This document shows, piece by piece, positions 17,954 to 29,600 of a stretch of 64,000 nucleotides of DNA. The DNA lies in the NCBI GenBank assembly GCA_026982695.1, contig JALSGS010000033.1, forward strand, positions 96,036 through 160,035, in the 5' to 3' direction. The stretch comes from Saprospiraceae bacterium. GTDB lineage: Bacteria; Bacteroidota; Bacteroidia; Chitinophagales; Saprospiraceae. The position numbers and the translations under genes are program-made. How positions within the stretch are numbered: the stretch's first letter is position 1; each line of letters begins with the position of its first letter. Below the pieces are notes generated by a model, which saw only the letters and a list, made by a program, of their open reading frames with translations, was not told the origin of the DNA and did no database searches.

Positions 17954-19102
17954 TTAGCGTGCATCTCGCAGTTTCTTAACGTGCCATCCGCGCATTAAAT
18001 AGCGCAGGGAGAGATAGCCGAACTTACCCAGTCCAATTGCGGTATCTGCAAAGACAATTATGGCTTTTTGATAATCTGGTGCAATAGCGATGTATGCGCT
18101 ATGGCCATCTGTAGCACCCGATTGAGCCACCACTTTGATGTGTTTGCGCGGAAAGGTGGCGTGGCCTCCGGCCGTGGCCCATACGCCCTTGCGATAGGGT
18201 ACGGCTGTATATGGATCGAATAGGGGTTGGCAACTGGGCTCTTGGAGTAGCCAGCGTATCAAGGTCGCCATATCGCGTGGTGAGGTCTTGAATGCCAAAG
18301 CACCTTCAAACGAACTGAATTTCCAAGGTGCAACAGTTCTTCCCCCTCGATTATGTGGTATGGCCATTTGCGTCCACATATTTTTCGTCCATTGATATCC
18401 CGATTCGTATAAGCCTGCTACTTGGCCAATCCACGCGTCGAACAATTGCTCGATGGGCTGGCTTGTGAGATGTTCTAGGATGAGTTGTACCAAGGCATAG
18501 TGGACGTAGCTGAAGCTATAGGCAGCTGCATCGCGGGGTTCAGGCAATTGTTTGAGCCATGCGAGCAGATCAGACCATGAATATTGTGCGAATGGCGATT
18601 GATCAGGTTGGTTCAAAGTGCCTTTCATATCGGGCTGGCGGGCTAGTCCTACTTGGTGTGTGAGCAACTGGCGCAAGCTGTAGGGTGCAAGCCATTCTAA
18701 GCGAAAAGAATCGGGTAGATAGTGATTGATGCTGCTATCTAGTGAAAGTAATCCTTTTTTTGCCGCAAGGCATGCTAGCGCAGCAGTGGGTAGCATACTC
18801 AAGGCACCAACTTCGTACACGGTTGCACTATCAGCTGATGAAGTGTGCTGGCGGCCCGTGGCTTCAAAGTGGGCTATCCAAAGGGAATCGCCATCGATCA
18901 GCACCATCTGTATTTCGGGGCGATGCTTGGGATCGATAGCAGTTTCTACTTGTAGTATGCGGCTTAGATCGCGGTACATGGATTTTGGAAGTGGGCTAAA
19001 TGTGTGCTGTGCCCAAGTGGGAGCAATGATGCCCAACCAACCTAAACCCAGCCATAAAGCTCTTTTCACAAAAGTTTGCTGTATTATCGTTCCTATTGCC
19101 AT
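17954..19102 (-). CDS. Beta-lactamase-fold serine hydrolase homologue lacking catalytic residues
   Basis: This 382-residue protein has the class C beta-lactamase/DD-peptidase fold. ATG 19102 gives a signal peptide ending at APTWAQ; the longer frame to 19153 adds a less hydrophobic tail. The landmark YEVGALSMLPTAAL aligns with the family pattern (F/Y)EIGSITKxFTA, which puts Ala and Met where the nucleophilic Ser and the Lys of SxxK should be. The second motif YxN reads YSFSYVHYALVQLIL, with Phe replacing Asn. LRQLLTHQVGL and the C-terminal GATDGHSAYIAIAPD are conserved. It is therefore probably a periplasmic or outer-membrane-associated pseudoenzyme that may bind peptidoglycan or peptides without cleaving them. 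Relics of such enzymes in decay are the alternative. Confidence 0.82.
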   Translation of the reverse strand: MAIGTIIQQTFVKRALWLGLGWLGIIAPTWAQHTFSPLPKSMYRDLSRILQVETAIDPKHRPEIQMVLIDGDSLWIAHFEATGRQHTSSADSATVYEVGALSMLPTAALACLAAKKGLLSLDSSINHYLPDSFRLEWLAPYSLRQLLTHQVGLARQPDMKGTLNQPDQSPFAQYSWSDLLAWLKQLPEPRDAAAYSFSYVHYALVQLILEHLTSQPIEQLFDAWIGQVAGLYESGYQWTKNMWTQMAIPHNRGGRTVAPWKFSSFEGALAFKTSPRDMATLIRWLLQEPSCQPLFDPYTAVPYRKGVWATAGGHATFPRKHIKVVAQSGATDGHSAYIAIAPDYQKAIIVFADTAIGLGKFGYLSLRYLMRGWHVKKLRDAR

Positions 19103-19261
19103 AAAGAGGTAGTTGGTGATAAATGGAGCACGTGTGGCACACAAAGCTGCCAATTATATACAAAAGAAAATGGCTTGAAGCATCGTTTTGCTGTTTTAAG
19201 TGCATGTTATTTGCCAAGTCTGTTGGGGGTATAGATGTGGCATCTTAAAGAAGATATTTGG

Positions 19262-19816
19262 ATGAAAAAAGTGGTGTGTTTGGTTTGTTGGATGATCGTG
19301 GTGGGATGGCTCGGGGCACAGCAATTGGACAACTGGCCAGAGACCATCAGTTATGAAGGCAGATTTCGAGTACAAGCGCCAGATATATTGCACGAAGCTA
19401 TAGATAGTGCCGATACTGAATTGGGGCGCTTGGCATTTCATAGGCATTTTTTTCAACCCCCAGACCCCCAGTCTGCTGCCAACTTATTTTATCAAGTTAT
19501 GTGGATAGACTATCCCGAAGCGATTCCTCTGGCAGATAGTGTAGACTTGCTGCGCGATTTTTTTGATACCACTATTGAAGAGGCTGCTGAAAGCGTAAAA
19601 GGAGAAGTGGTTTACCAAGCAGATCAGTTGTGGAAGGGCTATCCTGGCCGTGTGTGGCGTATCAGCTATTTGGATGGTCAAGCTGTGATCAAAAGCCGAG
19701 CCTTTTTGGTAGGGCATCGCTTCTATTTGTTGTCGACAATCAGCTTACGCGAAAAAGCACTCAACCCCGATTCGGATCGCTTTTTCAATTCCTTTCGCTT
19801 GCTGTCGGATGATTAG
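19262..19816 (+). CDS. Small exported protein of unknown function
   Basis: This 184-residue protein starts at ATG 19262, which places a classic signal peptide (MKKVVCLVCWMIVVGWLGAQ) at the N-terminus; the frame is open upstream to 19235. The mature part, about 164 residues, has mixed alpha/beta character with the recurring pattern of a lipid-binding or chaperone-like protein. Examples are FRVQAPDILHEAIDSADTE near the start and SRAFLVGHRFYLLSTIS near the end. I recognise no named family. It is a single gene, divergent from the serine-hydrolase-like gene and 131 bp before the large propeller protein on the same strand. A periplasmic location is inferred from the signal peptide alone. Confidence 0.75.
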   Translation: MKKVVCLVCWMIVVGWLGAQQLDNWPETISYEGRFRVQAPDILHEAIDSADTELGRLAFHRHFFQPPDPQSAANLFYQVMWIDYPEAIPLADSVDLLRDFFDTTIEEAAESVKGEVVYQADQLWKGYPGRVWRISYLDGQAVIKSRAFLVGHRFYLLSTISLREKALNPDSDRFFNSFRLLSDD

Positions 19817-19947
19817 GCCTAGCTACATGGCTGTGCGTACATCACATCTCACTGAGTTGTATCTGCTCGCAGCAGGACATGGAAGCTGCAGCGTGGCTTT
19901 TTCTATATTCGCCCAGCTCACCTGATTGTTCATGAAAGGCTAATACT

Positions 19948-22900
19948 ATGAAAAATTTCATTCGCTACACATTGAGCATGTGGTTATGGTTGGGCTGTTG
20001 TTTCCCCTTGACGGCTCAACAACTCAACTTGAATCAGTTTAAACACATGAAGATCCGGAATATCGGCCCTGCTGGTATGAGTGGACGCGTGACAGCCATA
20101 GATGTAGTTTTGGCTGACCCTGACATTATTTATGTAGGTACAGCTTCTGGCGGTGTATGGCGATCGACCAGTGGTGGTATCGATTGGGAGCCCATTTTTG
20201 ACCAAACTGCTACCCAATCTGTAGGAGCTATTGCGATCAATCAGCGCAATCCCGATGAGATATGGGTAGGTACAGGAGAAGGCAATCCTCGAAACTCTCA
20301 AAATAGTGGCAATGGCCTGTACAAATCGATAGATGGAGGACGTACTTGGAAGCATGTGGGCTTGAGCAATACCAAGGCAATCCACCGCATTATTATTCAT
20401 CGAGACGATCCAAACACTGTTTTTGTAGCTGCTTTAGGATCGGCTTGGGGGCCTACATCAGATCGTGGTGTATACAAAACTACTGATGGGGGGCGTACCT
20501 GGCGCAAGGTGCTATATGTCAACGAGTTGACAGGATGCGCCGATCTGGTCGTCGATCCCACCAACCCTAACAAGCTCTTTGCTGCTATGTGGGAATACCA
20601 ACGCAAGCCCTGGACTTTTCACTCTGGTGGGGAGGGCTCAGGCCTTTACAGGAGCTATGATGCTGGAGAAACTTGGGTTAAGATTACTGAAAAAGATGGG
20701 TTGCCCAAGGGGCCGTTGGGAAGAATAGGTATTGCCATTGCCCCTTCAAAACCTCAAATTGTATATGCCATTGTCGAAGCACAAGAGAATGCGTTTTACA
20801 AAAGCACAGATGGCGGGCATACTTGGAAAAAAACGGCTACTAAAGGGATTGGTAACCGCCCCTTCTATTATTCCGACATTTTCGTGGATCCCAAAAACGA
20901 AAACCGGGTGTGGAGTCTTTTTTCCGTCATCAACTGGTCGCAAGATGGCGGTGAAGACTGGCAGCAATTTTTAGGATGGAAGATCCATCCCGATCACCAT
21001 GCTTTTTGGGTGCACCCCGACGATCCCAACTACATCATAGAAGGGAATGATGGGGGAGTAGCCATCAGCCGAGATGGTGGTCAAAGCTGGGATTTTGTCG
21101 ACAATTTGCCCTTAGCCCAGTTTTACCACATTAGTGTCGACAATGATATACCCTATCACGTGGCAGGAGGAATGCAAGACAATGGCTCTTGGGTAGGGCC
21201 TAGCCAGGTGTGGAAGCGTGGAGGTATCCGAAATGCCGATTGGCAGGAAGTGTTTTTTGGCGATGGCTTTGACGTGGTCTTTCGACCTGATGATAGTCGG
21301 TATGTATATGCCATGAGCCAGGGTGGCAACGTAGCTTACATCGATCGCCTTACGGGAAAAACAAAGTTTATCAAGCCCGTGCATCCCGATGGCATCGAAC
21401 TGCGATTCAACTGGAATGCTGCTATTGCCCAAGACCCCTTTCACCCATGTGGTGTGTATTTTGGCAGTCAGTTTCTCCATTATTCTCCGGATTGTGGTGA
21501 TAGCTGGCAGACCATTTCTCCTGATTTGACAACCAATGATTCGATCAAACAAGCCGAAAGCAGGCGTTCTGGTGGCTTGACCCCCGATGTGACGCATGCA
21601 GAAAACTTCACTACCATCATTGCCATAGCATCTAGCCCCTTGGATAGCCAGGTGATCTGGGTGGGTACCGACGATGGTCACTTGCAGCTCACACGCGATG
21701 GAGGAACTACATGGACGGAACTGTCGGGGCGCCTACCTGATTGTCCTCCTGGCAGTTGGATACCACAAATTCGCGCCTCTACCTACGACCCCGCTGAAGC
21801 GTTTGTCGTCGTCAACAACTACAGGCGTAACGATTGGCGCCCAATGGTGTATCATACCAAAGATTTTGGGCAGAATTTTCAGCGCATCGTCGATGAAGGG
21901 CAAGTGGGAAGCTTTGTACTGTCGATTGTGCAAGACCCTCAAGTGCCCCAACTATTGTTTCTCGGTGCAGATGATGGCTTGTATTTTACTCTGGATGGCG
22001 GATCTAATTGGCAGAAATGGGATAAAGGTTTTCCCAGTGTACAAGTCTCTGATTTGCAAATTCACCCACGTGAAGGTGACCTAATCATCGGTACTTTTGG
22101 CCGAGCTGCTTGGATCTTCGATGATATTCGCCCCTTGCGTGCTATAGCGCGTACGAGGGGAAAGGTGCTTCAAAATCCCTTGACCATATTTGATCCCCCC
22201 GATGCTTATTTGGCCCAGTATCGCTCTGTAGAAGGCATGCGCTTTACAGGTGATGGCATATTTGTAGGAGCCAATAGGCCTGCAGGTGCACTTCTGACCG
22301 TATGGCTGCATCGCGACTCAGTATTACAATTGCAAAAGAAGGCCGAAGTAAAACAGCTTGAGCATAGCAAAAACGCCAGTCAAAAAGCCGCTACACCTAA
22401 GTCCAAGAGAATGCGCGCTACAATTCGCATTGTCGATGCTGAGGGTGACACCATTCGCACCTTTAAGTCGCCTATTGATACGGGCATGAATCGCATCGTT
22501 TGGAACTTGCGCATGGATGGCGTGCAACCCCCTCGTAGGCAAATGCCGCAAAGAGCTGAATCTCATGGCATGCCATCGGGCCCCGAGGTGTTGCCGGGCA
22601 CTTATAAAGTGATCGTCACCTATAAGGGATGGGCGGATTCAACTATTGTCACGGTGCATCCAGATCCTCGAATACCTTATGACGCCGATAGAAAAAAAGC
22701 GCAATTGGCTGCCTATAGCGCACTGAAAAAGGTCATTGAAACAGCCAACGAGGCATGGAAACAGCTGACGAATGCACGCACTTCGCTCGATGTAGTCGAG
22801 CGATCTGTTTCCTTTTTACCCGATAGCATCAAAAAAGCAATCAGCAGGCAAATCAAAGAGCTGAATGCGCAAATCGATTCTTTGGAAACAGTTTTTGTAG

Positions 22901-23166
22901 GGCCCAAAGAACCCAAGGGTATCATACGTACCTCTGAAACGGTATCGAGCTATTTGTGGCGCGCCATACGCTACTTGGATGCTGCAGATGGGCCGCCTAA
23001 TCAGAATGCCCATATCAGTATGGAGTTAGCTCAAAAGAAAGTGGGCGAAGGAGTAGCTCGTGTCAATGAGTTTCTGGAAGAGGATTTTCGATCTTTTAAA
23101 GAAAGCATCAATTCAATGAGCATTCCTCTATTTATGGACACTGAATCGGTAGAAATCAAATGGTAG
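19948..23166 (+). CDS. Secreted BNR/VPS10-type beta-propeller protein
   Basis: This 1072-residue exported protein has a signal peptide ending at PLTAQQ. From about residue 30 to 730 it carries many Asp-box/BNR repeats of the form S-x-DGG-x-TW, for example KSIDGGRTWKHVG, KTTDGGRTWRKV, KSTDGGHTWKKT and LTRDGGTTWTEL. They form sortilin (VPS10)-like propellers. This architecture is abundant in Bacteroidota, where it is usually annotated as a glycosyl-hydrolase-like or VPS10 protein without a proven reaction. The region 830-930 (ATIRIVDAEGDTIRTF, MNRIVWNLRMDG, PGTYKVIVTYKG) is an Ig-like domain, and a helical segment (935-1072) ends the protein. No T9SS sorting domain is visible. A good terminator follows at 23259-23297. 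Confidence 0.88.
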   Translation: MKNFIRYTLSMWLWLGCCFPLTAQQLNLNQFKHMKIRNIGPAGMSGRVTAIDVVLADPDIIYVGTASGGVWRSTSGGIDWEPIFDQTATQSVGAIAINQRNPDEIWVGTGEGNPRNSQNSGNGLYKSIDGGRTWKHVGLSNTKAIHRIIIHRDDPNTVFVAALGSAWGPTSDRGVYKTTDGGRTWRKVLYVNELTGCADLVVDPTNPNKLFAAMWEYQRKPWTFHSGGEGSGLYRSYDAGETWVKITEKDGLPKGPLGRIGIAIAPSKPQIVYAIVEAQENAFYKSTDGGHTWKKTATKGIGNRPFYYSDIFVDPKNENRVWSLFSVINWSQDGGEDWQQFLGWKIHPDHHAFWVHPDDPNYIIEGNDGGVAISRDGGQSWDFVDNLPLAQFYHISVDNDIPYHVAGGMQDNGSWVGPSQVWKRGGIRNADWQEVFFGDGFDVVFRPDDSRYVYAMSQGGNVAYIDRLTGKTKFIKPVHPDGIELRFNWNAAIAQDPFHPCGVYFGSQFLHYSPDCGDSWQTISPDLTTNDSIKQAESRRSGGLTPDVTHAENFTTIIAIASSPLDSQVIWVGTDDGHLQLTRDGGTTWTELSGRLPDCPPGSWIPQIRASTYDPAEAFVVVNNYRRNDWRPMVYHTKDFGQNFQRIVDEGQVGSFVLSIVQDPQVPQLLFLGADDGLYFTLDGGSNWQKWDKGFPSVQVSDLQIHPREGDLIIGTFGRAAWIFDDIRPLRAIARTRGKVLQNPLTIFDPPDAYLAQYRSVEGMRFTGDGIFVGANRPAGALLTVWLHRDSVLQLQKKAEVKQLEHSKNASQKAATPKSKRMRATIRIVDAEGDTIRTFKSPIDTGMNRIVWNLRMDGVQPPRRQMPQRAESHGMPSGPEVLPGTYKVIVTYKGWADSTIVTVHPDPRIPYDADRKKAQLAAYSALKKVIETANEAWKQLTNARTSLDVVERSVSFLPDSIKKAISRQIKELNAQIDSLETVFVGPKEPKGIIRTSETVSSYLWRAIRYLDAADGPPNQNAHISMELAQKKVGEGVARVNEFLEEDFRSFKESINSMSIPLFMDTESVEIKW

Positions 23167-23646
23167 ATCACCTCTGTCAGTGTACCCGAAACTTGTCAGG
23201 AGATACTTTCAATTTCTCCCACCCTTTAGCGTGAAAATCTAATAAAAACACTGGATTAGCTGGATCTAACAGTAGAGAGTGTAGATCCGGCTTTTTTGTA
23301 TTCTCTAATGACTTGAAAGATGAGTCATATATTAATGGTTTGATTAACGCAATGTTTGACAATTCATTTGTTTGGCTAATAATGATTTGGAGCATAATTG
23401 TAATTGTCCAATGCTTATTTTATATTCTGGCCGACAGAATTGGTGAATATTAAAGTGTGGTGCAGAAAGCTGCTATATCTTTTGCCGGTATTGAAGTTCA
23501 GGTAGACCATACGAGTTCGCATAACGCCCAATCTGTCTACCTTATCAACTAAGAGGAGATCGAAGTGAAAAATAGGATGGAATACACACGCTAAAGCCTT
23601 GTTGAACTGAAGTAAATGTGCATAGTCACTTTTCAATTATGGCTTT
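23167..23646. other. 480-bp intergenic region, no convincing gene
   Basis: This stretch is AT-rich and contains the terminator at 23259-23297. Two minus-strand frames of 72 and 73 codons exist (23177-23395 and 23415-23636). They have no recognisable homology, no signal peptide, and one of them spans the terminator, so I do not call them genes. The remainder presumably carries the promoter of the 3088-residue protein, but I found no clean TTG-N20-TAnnTTTG pair. Confidence 0.5.
23259..23297 (+). terminator. Rho-independent terminator after the propeller gene
   Basis: Ten base pairs (23259-23268 with 23282-23291, GCTGGATCTA against TAGATCCGGC, one G-T pair) enclose a 13-nt loop. Six T follow at 23292-23297. 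Confidence 0.85.
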
Positions 23647-26600
23647 ATGCAAAGAGTATGTCTTTTTTTCATATTTGTTCTGTTTTGTTTCTATACACAA
23701 TTGTCCAAGGGACAGGTAATAGGAAAGGTAGCACAGGATATTTCAGCGATTTACCAGCTAAATGGACATACCAAAGGGCGTTTCCTGATTGATCAGCCTG
23801 TCGATGAAATGCAGGTGCAAATCTGTGATTTACTGCCAGGAAAGCGCTATCGATTGTGGGTAGTAGGGCCACAGCCTGCTTCGTTTACTGCAAAGTTGGA
23901 GTTGTACAAGGCTGCCCAACCTACAGCTCATTTGCCAGACAATACACCTACTTGTGAGTGGTGGGGCTATTATCACATTTTTTATGCAGAGAGCGATTGC
24001 CTCACGGTAACATTAAATGGTCAGAGTCGCTTATTGGGCAATCGACCTTTGTACGTGAGTATTCAATGCACTGATTGTACGGCGCAGGCCCAGGCGATGG
24101 AAAAGGGGGATCAGCCGGAGCTCCCCGTGCTTTCTGTTTTGTCGCAATCACCTACTTATCTTATCCAAGATGTATTGGTAGGAGGTGGGTGTTTTGACGT
24201 GAGTGCCATTTCGCCAATCGGTTCATCAGCGGGTTTGGGAGAGTTTTTTAATGGATTGAGCTCGGTGGGCTTCGACCATGGCGTGTTGTTGGAAACGGGG
24301 TCTATCTTCAATGCACTAGGCCCCAACAATTCCAACAGTGCGGGCAATAATTTAGGTAGTGGTGGAGATCCCGATCTGAATATTCTTGGCGCAGGGCCTG
24401 TGTACGATGCCGTAGGCATTGAGTTTGATTTTACGCCTACTGTAGATACAATCACCTTTAATTACGTGTTTGCTTCAGAAGAATATTGCGAGTATGTCAA
24501 TTCTCCCTATAATGACGTGTTTGGCTTTTTCATCAGTGGGCCAGGATTTAATGGTGGCTTTACCTCTAACGGTGAGAATATTGCTTTGGTACCAGGTTCG
24601 AGTCAGTTTGTTGCCATCAATACGGTTAACCATCTGCAGAATCAAATTTACTTCAACCCCAACCAAAACAATTGTAATGGCACGACCAATATGACGGATA
24701 TTCAATTTGATGGATATACCACTATATTGACAGCTACTGCAGTTGTGGTGCCATGTGCTACCTATCACATCCGCTTGGTAGTAGGCGATGTAGGTGATGG
24801 CATATATGACAGCGCTGTGTTTTTAGAAGCCAATAGTTTTACACCAGGTAATGCGGTGGCAGCTAATGTGGTGTCAGGAGTGGGTAGCTCGGGTAGCAGC
24901 AATGCGACTATCTATGAAGGATGCACAGGGAACTTTCTCGTTTTTGAACGTCAAAACAACGACAACTCTCAACCTATTACTGTCTCTTACATTATATCCA
25001 ACACGAGTACCGCTACTGCCGGTGTAGACTATGATCCGCTACCTGTCACTGTGACGATCCCTGCTGGACAAGACACCGTGATGATACCTTTGACGGTATT
25101 TGCCGATGGCATTCCCGAAGGTGTGGAAACCATAGTGATTGAGCTGGATAATCCCTGTACCTGTACGGGCAACATAGTCACGATCAACATTGAAGATGTG
25201 GACCTACAGGCTGCTCTCAGCAATATAAATGGATGTGGTGCTGCCCCCCAAACTTTGACTCCTTCGGTAGAGGGTGGCCCTGCACCGTATTCCTATGTCT
25301 GGAGCAATGGTGCTACCACCCCCAGTATTACTGTTTCTCCCCCTTTGGGTACACCTACTACTTATGTGGTGACTGTGACAGATGCCTGTGGCAATACTGA
25401 TACAGCTGCAGCTACAGTGACCTTGGCTGTGCCACCTACTGCAGTACTATCTGGCAATGGCACGGCTTGCGGTACTGGAACTACATCAGTTGATGTAACG
25501 GTTACCTTCACTGGCACGGGGCCTTGGCAGTTTGTTTATACTATTAATGGCGCAGCTCAGCCAGCAGTGACCACTTCTGACAATCCCTATACTTTTACAG
25601 TAACGGGTGTGAATGCTGGGGATGTGATTGGCTTGTTAAGCGTCGATTATGTGGATGTGGCGTGCCCTGGTGCAGTTTCGGGTACAGTCACTATCTCTCA
25701 GGTGGATTTGCAGCCATCGGCTACTACCGTCGATGTGAGTTGTGCAGGTGCCAACGATGGGCAAATTAATCTTAGCGTATCAGGTGGTACGGGGAATTAT
25801 AGCTATCAATGGAGTGGTGGCCTGCCCTCTGTGCCCGTATTGACCAATGTGCCACCAGGCACGTACACTGTGACAGTAACTGATAATGGGGCGGGGGGAT
25901 GTATGGGTACGGCTACTGTGACGATCAATGAACCGCCTCCCTTAGATGTGTCGATTAGTACAACACCTGTAAACTGTAATGGGGGTGGAAGTATTTCTGT
26001 AAATGTAACAGGTGGGACACCTGCTTATACATACATTTGGAGTGATGGGTTGGCAGGAGCAAACCCTTCCAACTTGTCATCAGGTACTTATGACCTTACT
26101 GTATCAGATGCCAATGGCTGCACAGATATGGCTTCTGTCACGATAGGCGAGGACCTCGTGCCTCCTACGGCAGCTGCTACTGCCAGCGGAATCATTACCT
26201 GTGCGCAGCCCGAGCTTACTTTATCAGGTGTGGGCTCCTCTACTGGTAGCAACTTTACGTATCAGTGGTCGGGTCCAGGCATTGTTTCGGGTGGCACGAC
26301 GCTGACACCTACTGTCAATGCGGGGGGGACCTATACACTTACCGTGACAGATGAGTCTAATGGCTGTACGGCTACGGCAACTGTGAGTGTACCTGAGGAC
26401 ACTACGCCGCCAACGGCTGTAGCTTCAGGTGGTACGATTACCTGCTACAATCCACTTATTACCATCAACGGAGTGGGTAGTAGTACGGGAAGCGATTTTA
26501 CGTATCAATGGTCGGGTCCAGGCATTGTTTCGGGTGGCACGACGCTGACGCCTACTGTCAATGCAGGGGGTAGTTATACGCTTACCGTGACAGATGAGTC

Positions 26601-29600
26601 TAATGGCTGTACGGCTACGGCAACAGTAACTGTATTTGACAACACAACGCTGCCACAAGTGAACGCTTCCGCACCGCCGATTACGTGTGCACAACCTGAA
26701 GTAACACTTAGTGGAGCAGGTACGAGTATAGGGTCCAACTTTGCATATCAATGGACGGGCCCTGGAATTGTGTCAGGCAGCAATGGCCTCTTTCCTACTG
26801 TCAATATGCCAGGTACGTATACTTTGGTCGTGACCAACTTGGTCAATGGTTGTGTAGATAGTGCGTCGGTGACAGTAGTAGAAAATACTACTCCGCCTCA
26901 GGCACTCATTCAACTGCCTGAACCATTGGATTGCATGCAACCTACCGTTACGCTAAGCGGAGCTGGGTCGAGTACAGGACAGCATAGCTATCAGTGGGAT
27001 GGCCCTGGAGTTGTTTCGGGTGGCAATACCCTTATGCCTGTAGTGAATGCACCAGGGACATACGTCCTCGTAGTGACGGATAATGTCAATGGCTGTACGG
27101 ACACGGCTTTTGTCACTGTAGTAGACAACAGCGATCCTCCTATAGCAGTAGCATCGGTATCTAATCAACTAGATTGTGTACATAGCACGGCTACTTTGTT
27201 CAGCAGTGGTTCCACTACGGGTACGGGTATTCAATATACCTGGACAGGTCCAGGAATTGTCAGCGGGCAATTTAGCCCTACAGCACTAGTCAATGCACCA
27301 GGCAATTATGTACTTTCTGTGTACAACAGCAATAATGGTTGTGCCAGTTCTGCAGTCGTAACGGTAATCAGCGATACGGCTCCCCCCACGGTACAGATTG
27401 CCCAACCTCCTCCGTTTACTTGTAATACCAATTGGGTGACTATTCAAGCTGCAGGCACCTCTACTGGCAATGAGTTTAGCTATTTGTGGACCACTACCGA
27501 TGGTGTTATTCTTACAGGGCAGGGTACATTGACACCTATAGCAGGAAGCCCTGGTACGTATGTGCTAGAAGTGACCAATACAGATAACGGCTGCAGCGCT
27601 TCAGACTCAGTGACCATTACATCGGATACACTGACCCCTGTGGCTGATGCCGGTCCCCCACAAATGCTGAATTGTGCGCATCCTGAGGTTACCTTGCAGG
27701 GAAGTACATCGAATGGTAGTACTAATAATTTGGAGTTTTTATGGATAGGGCCTGGCATTGTGTCGGGTGAAACTACATCTACACCCATAGTCGATCAGCC
27801 AGGAACTTATACGCTGATTGTCACCAATGCAACTAACAACTGTAGCGATACGGCTTCGGTAGTAGTAGATGAAGATGTGCAAATACCTACAGCGATAATC
27901 CAGCCGCCTGGTACACTGAACTGTCAAGATACTGTATTGCAGCTCGATGCTTCACAAAGCTCTACGGGTACTTACATCATGTATACCTGGACAACTACTG
28001 ACGGACTTATACTCGATGGCGCAACGACGCCTATGCCCACTATTGGGGCGCCTGGATTGTATATACTCAGTGTCTACAATACAACCAATCAGTGTAGCAA
28101 TATTGCTTCGGTGACTGTTGATGCTGTGTACAACTATCCAATAGTGGATGCGGGGCCAGATATGATCATCACGTGTACGACCTCAGAAGTTGTGCTCGAT
28201 GCGACCAACTCGCAAGTAGCTTCTGGGCAAGTGATTCAATGGCATTCCCTTTCGGGAAATATTGTATCGGGAGCTCAATCTCTGACCCCTTTAGTCAATG
28301 AGCCGGGCACTTATGTGCTTACCATTACAGACACGCTTTCTGCCTGCGCGGCTACTGATGAAGTAGTCGTCAGTGTGGATGCCAATGTGCCTGTTGCAGA
28401 TGCAGGGCCTGATGTCGCGTTTAATTGCATTAGTGGCGATACACTGATGCTCGATGCCAGCAACTCTTCCTCTGGTCCGAACTTTGTGTATGCCTGGCAA
28501 ACTGTTGAGGGTCAAATCATTAGTGGCGACAGTACGCTCATGCCCCTCGTTGGCGCACCTGGTACTTACGAACTAGTTGTGACCAATACGCAAAATGGTT
28601 GTGTGGCATTTTCTTCCGTTACTGTGGGAGAAAATTATGTGGCGCCTATTCCTACTATTGCCTCGCCCGAAGTGATTAACTGTACGCAATCTGCGGTGTG
28701 GTTGGATGCATCAGCCTCAACAAATGCAGATTACTATGCCTGGAGTACGCCCGACGGCTCTTTTCTGTCGGATACACTCACTGCATCTGTGGTGAAAGTT
28801 GGTGCAGCAGGTACCTATGTACTCACTTTGACTAATGAGTCCAGTGGCTGTACGGTTACAGACTCTGTGGAAGTGACTGAGGACTTTACCACACCGCTGC
28901 CACAAGTGGCTGCTGTACCGCTGCTTACCTGTGCCCAACCACAGGTGATGATTGATGCCACCCCTTCTGTGATTGATAGTTTGACCACGATATATTGGAC
29001 TACAACCGATGGCCACATCATTGATGGAGATAGTACACTTACCCCTGTGGTAAATGCGGTCGGGCAATATTTGTTGACCCTTACGCACCAGCTCAGCCAA
29101 TGTGTCGATTCAATGACTGTAACTGTAGTGGCGGATCAAGCATTGCCCGAGGTAGATGCAGGTCAGTCCTTTACACTAGATTGTAGTGAGCCTCAGGCGT
29201 CGCTTTCTGGCATGTCCGACAGCACAATGGTTGTATGGTGGACTACTTCTGATGGCCAAATTGTGTCGGGAGATAGTACGCTTACTCCTATAGTCAGTAG
29301 TAGTGGCACCTATGTATTGCATGCGATGAACCCGCAAACGGGCTGTTTGGCTCAAGATTCAGTGGTGGTACAAGATGATAGCTCTTTGCCACAAATCTAT
29401 ATTGAAACGCCTGAGCCTTTATCCTGCTATCAAAGCGAAGTGGTGCTCGATGCCACCAATTCGGATTCGGATAGTATGTTGATAATCACTTGGGAAACGT
29501 TTGATGGGCATTTTGTGTCTGGGCAAAATTCACTTATGCCTGTAGTGGATGCGGCGGGTGTCTATACACTGAGCATTGCCAATCCCCTTACGGGCTGTGT

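Noticed and set aside
23177..23636. Two minus-strand frames of 72 and 73 codons between the large genes
   Set aside because: One spans a strong terminator of the opposite strand; neither has recognisable motifs or a coupled neighbour.
26425..29100. Several long minus-strand frames opposite the repeat gene
   Set aside because: They recur with the repeat period, as expected for shadows of a repetitive coding sequence.
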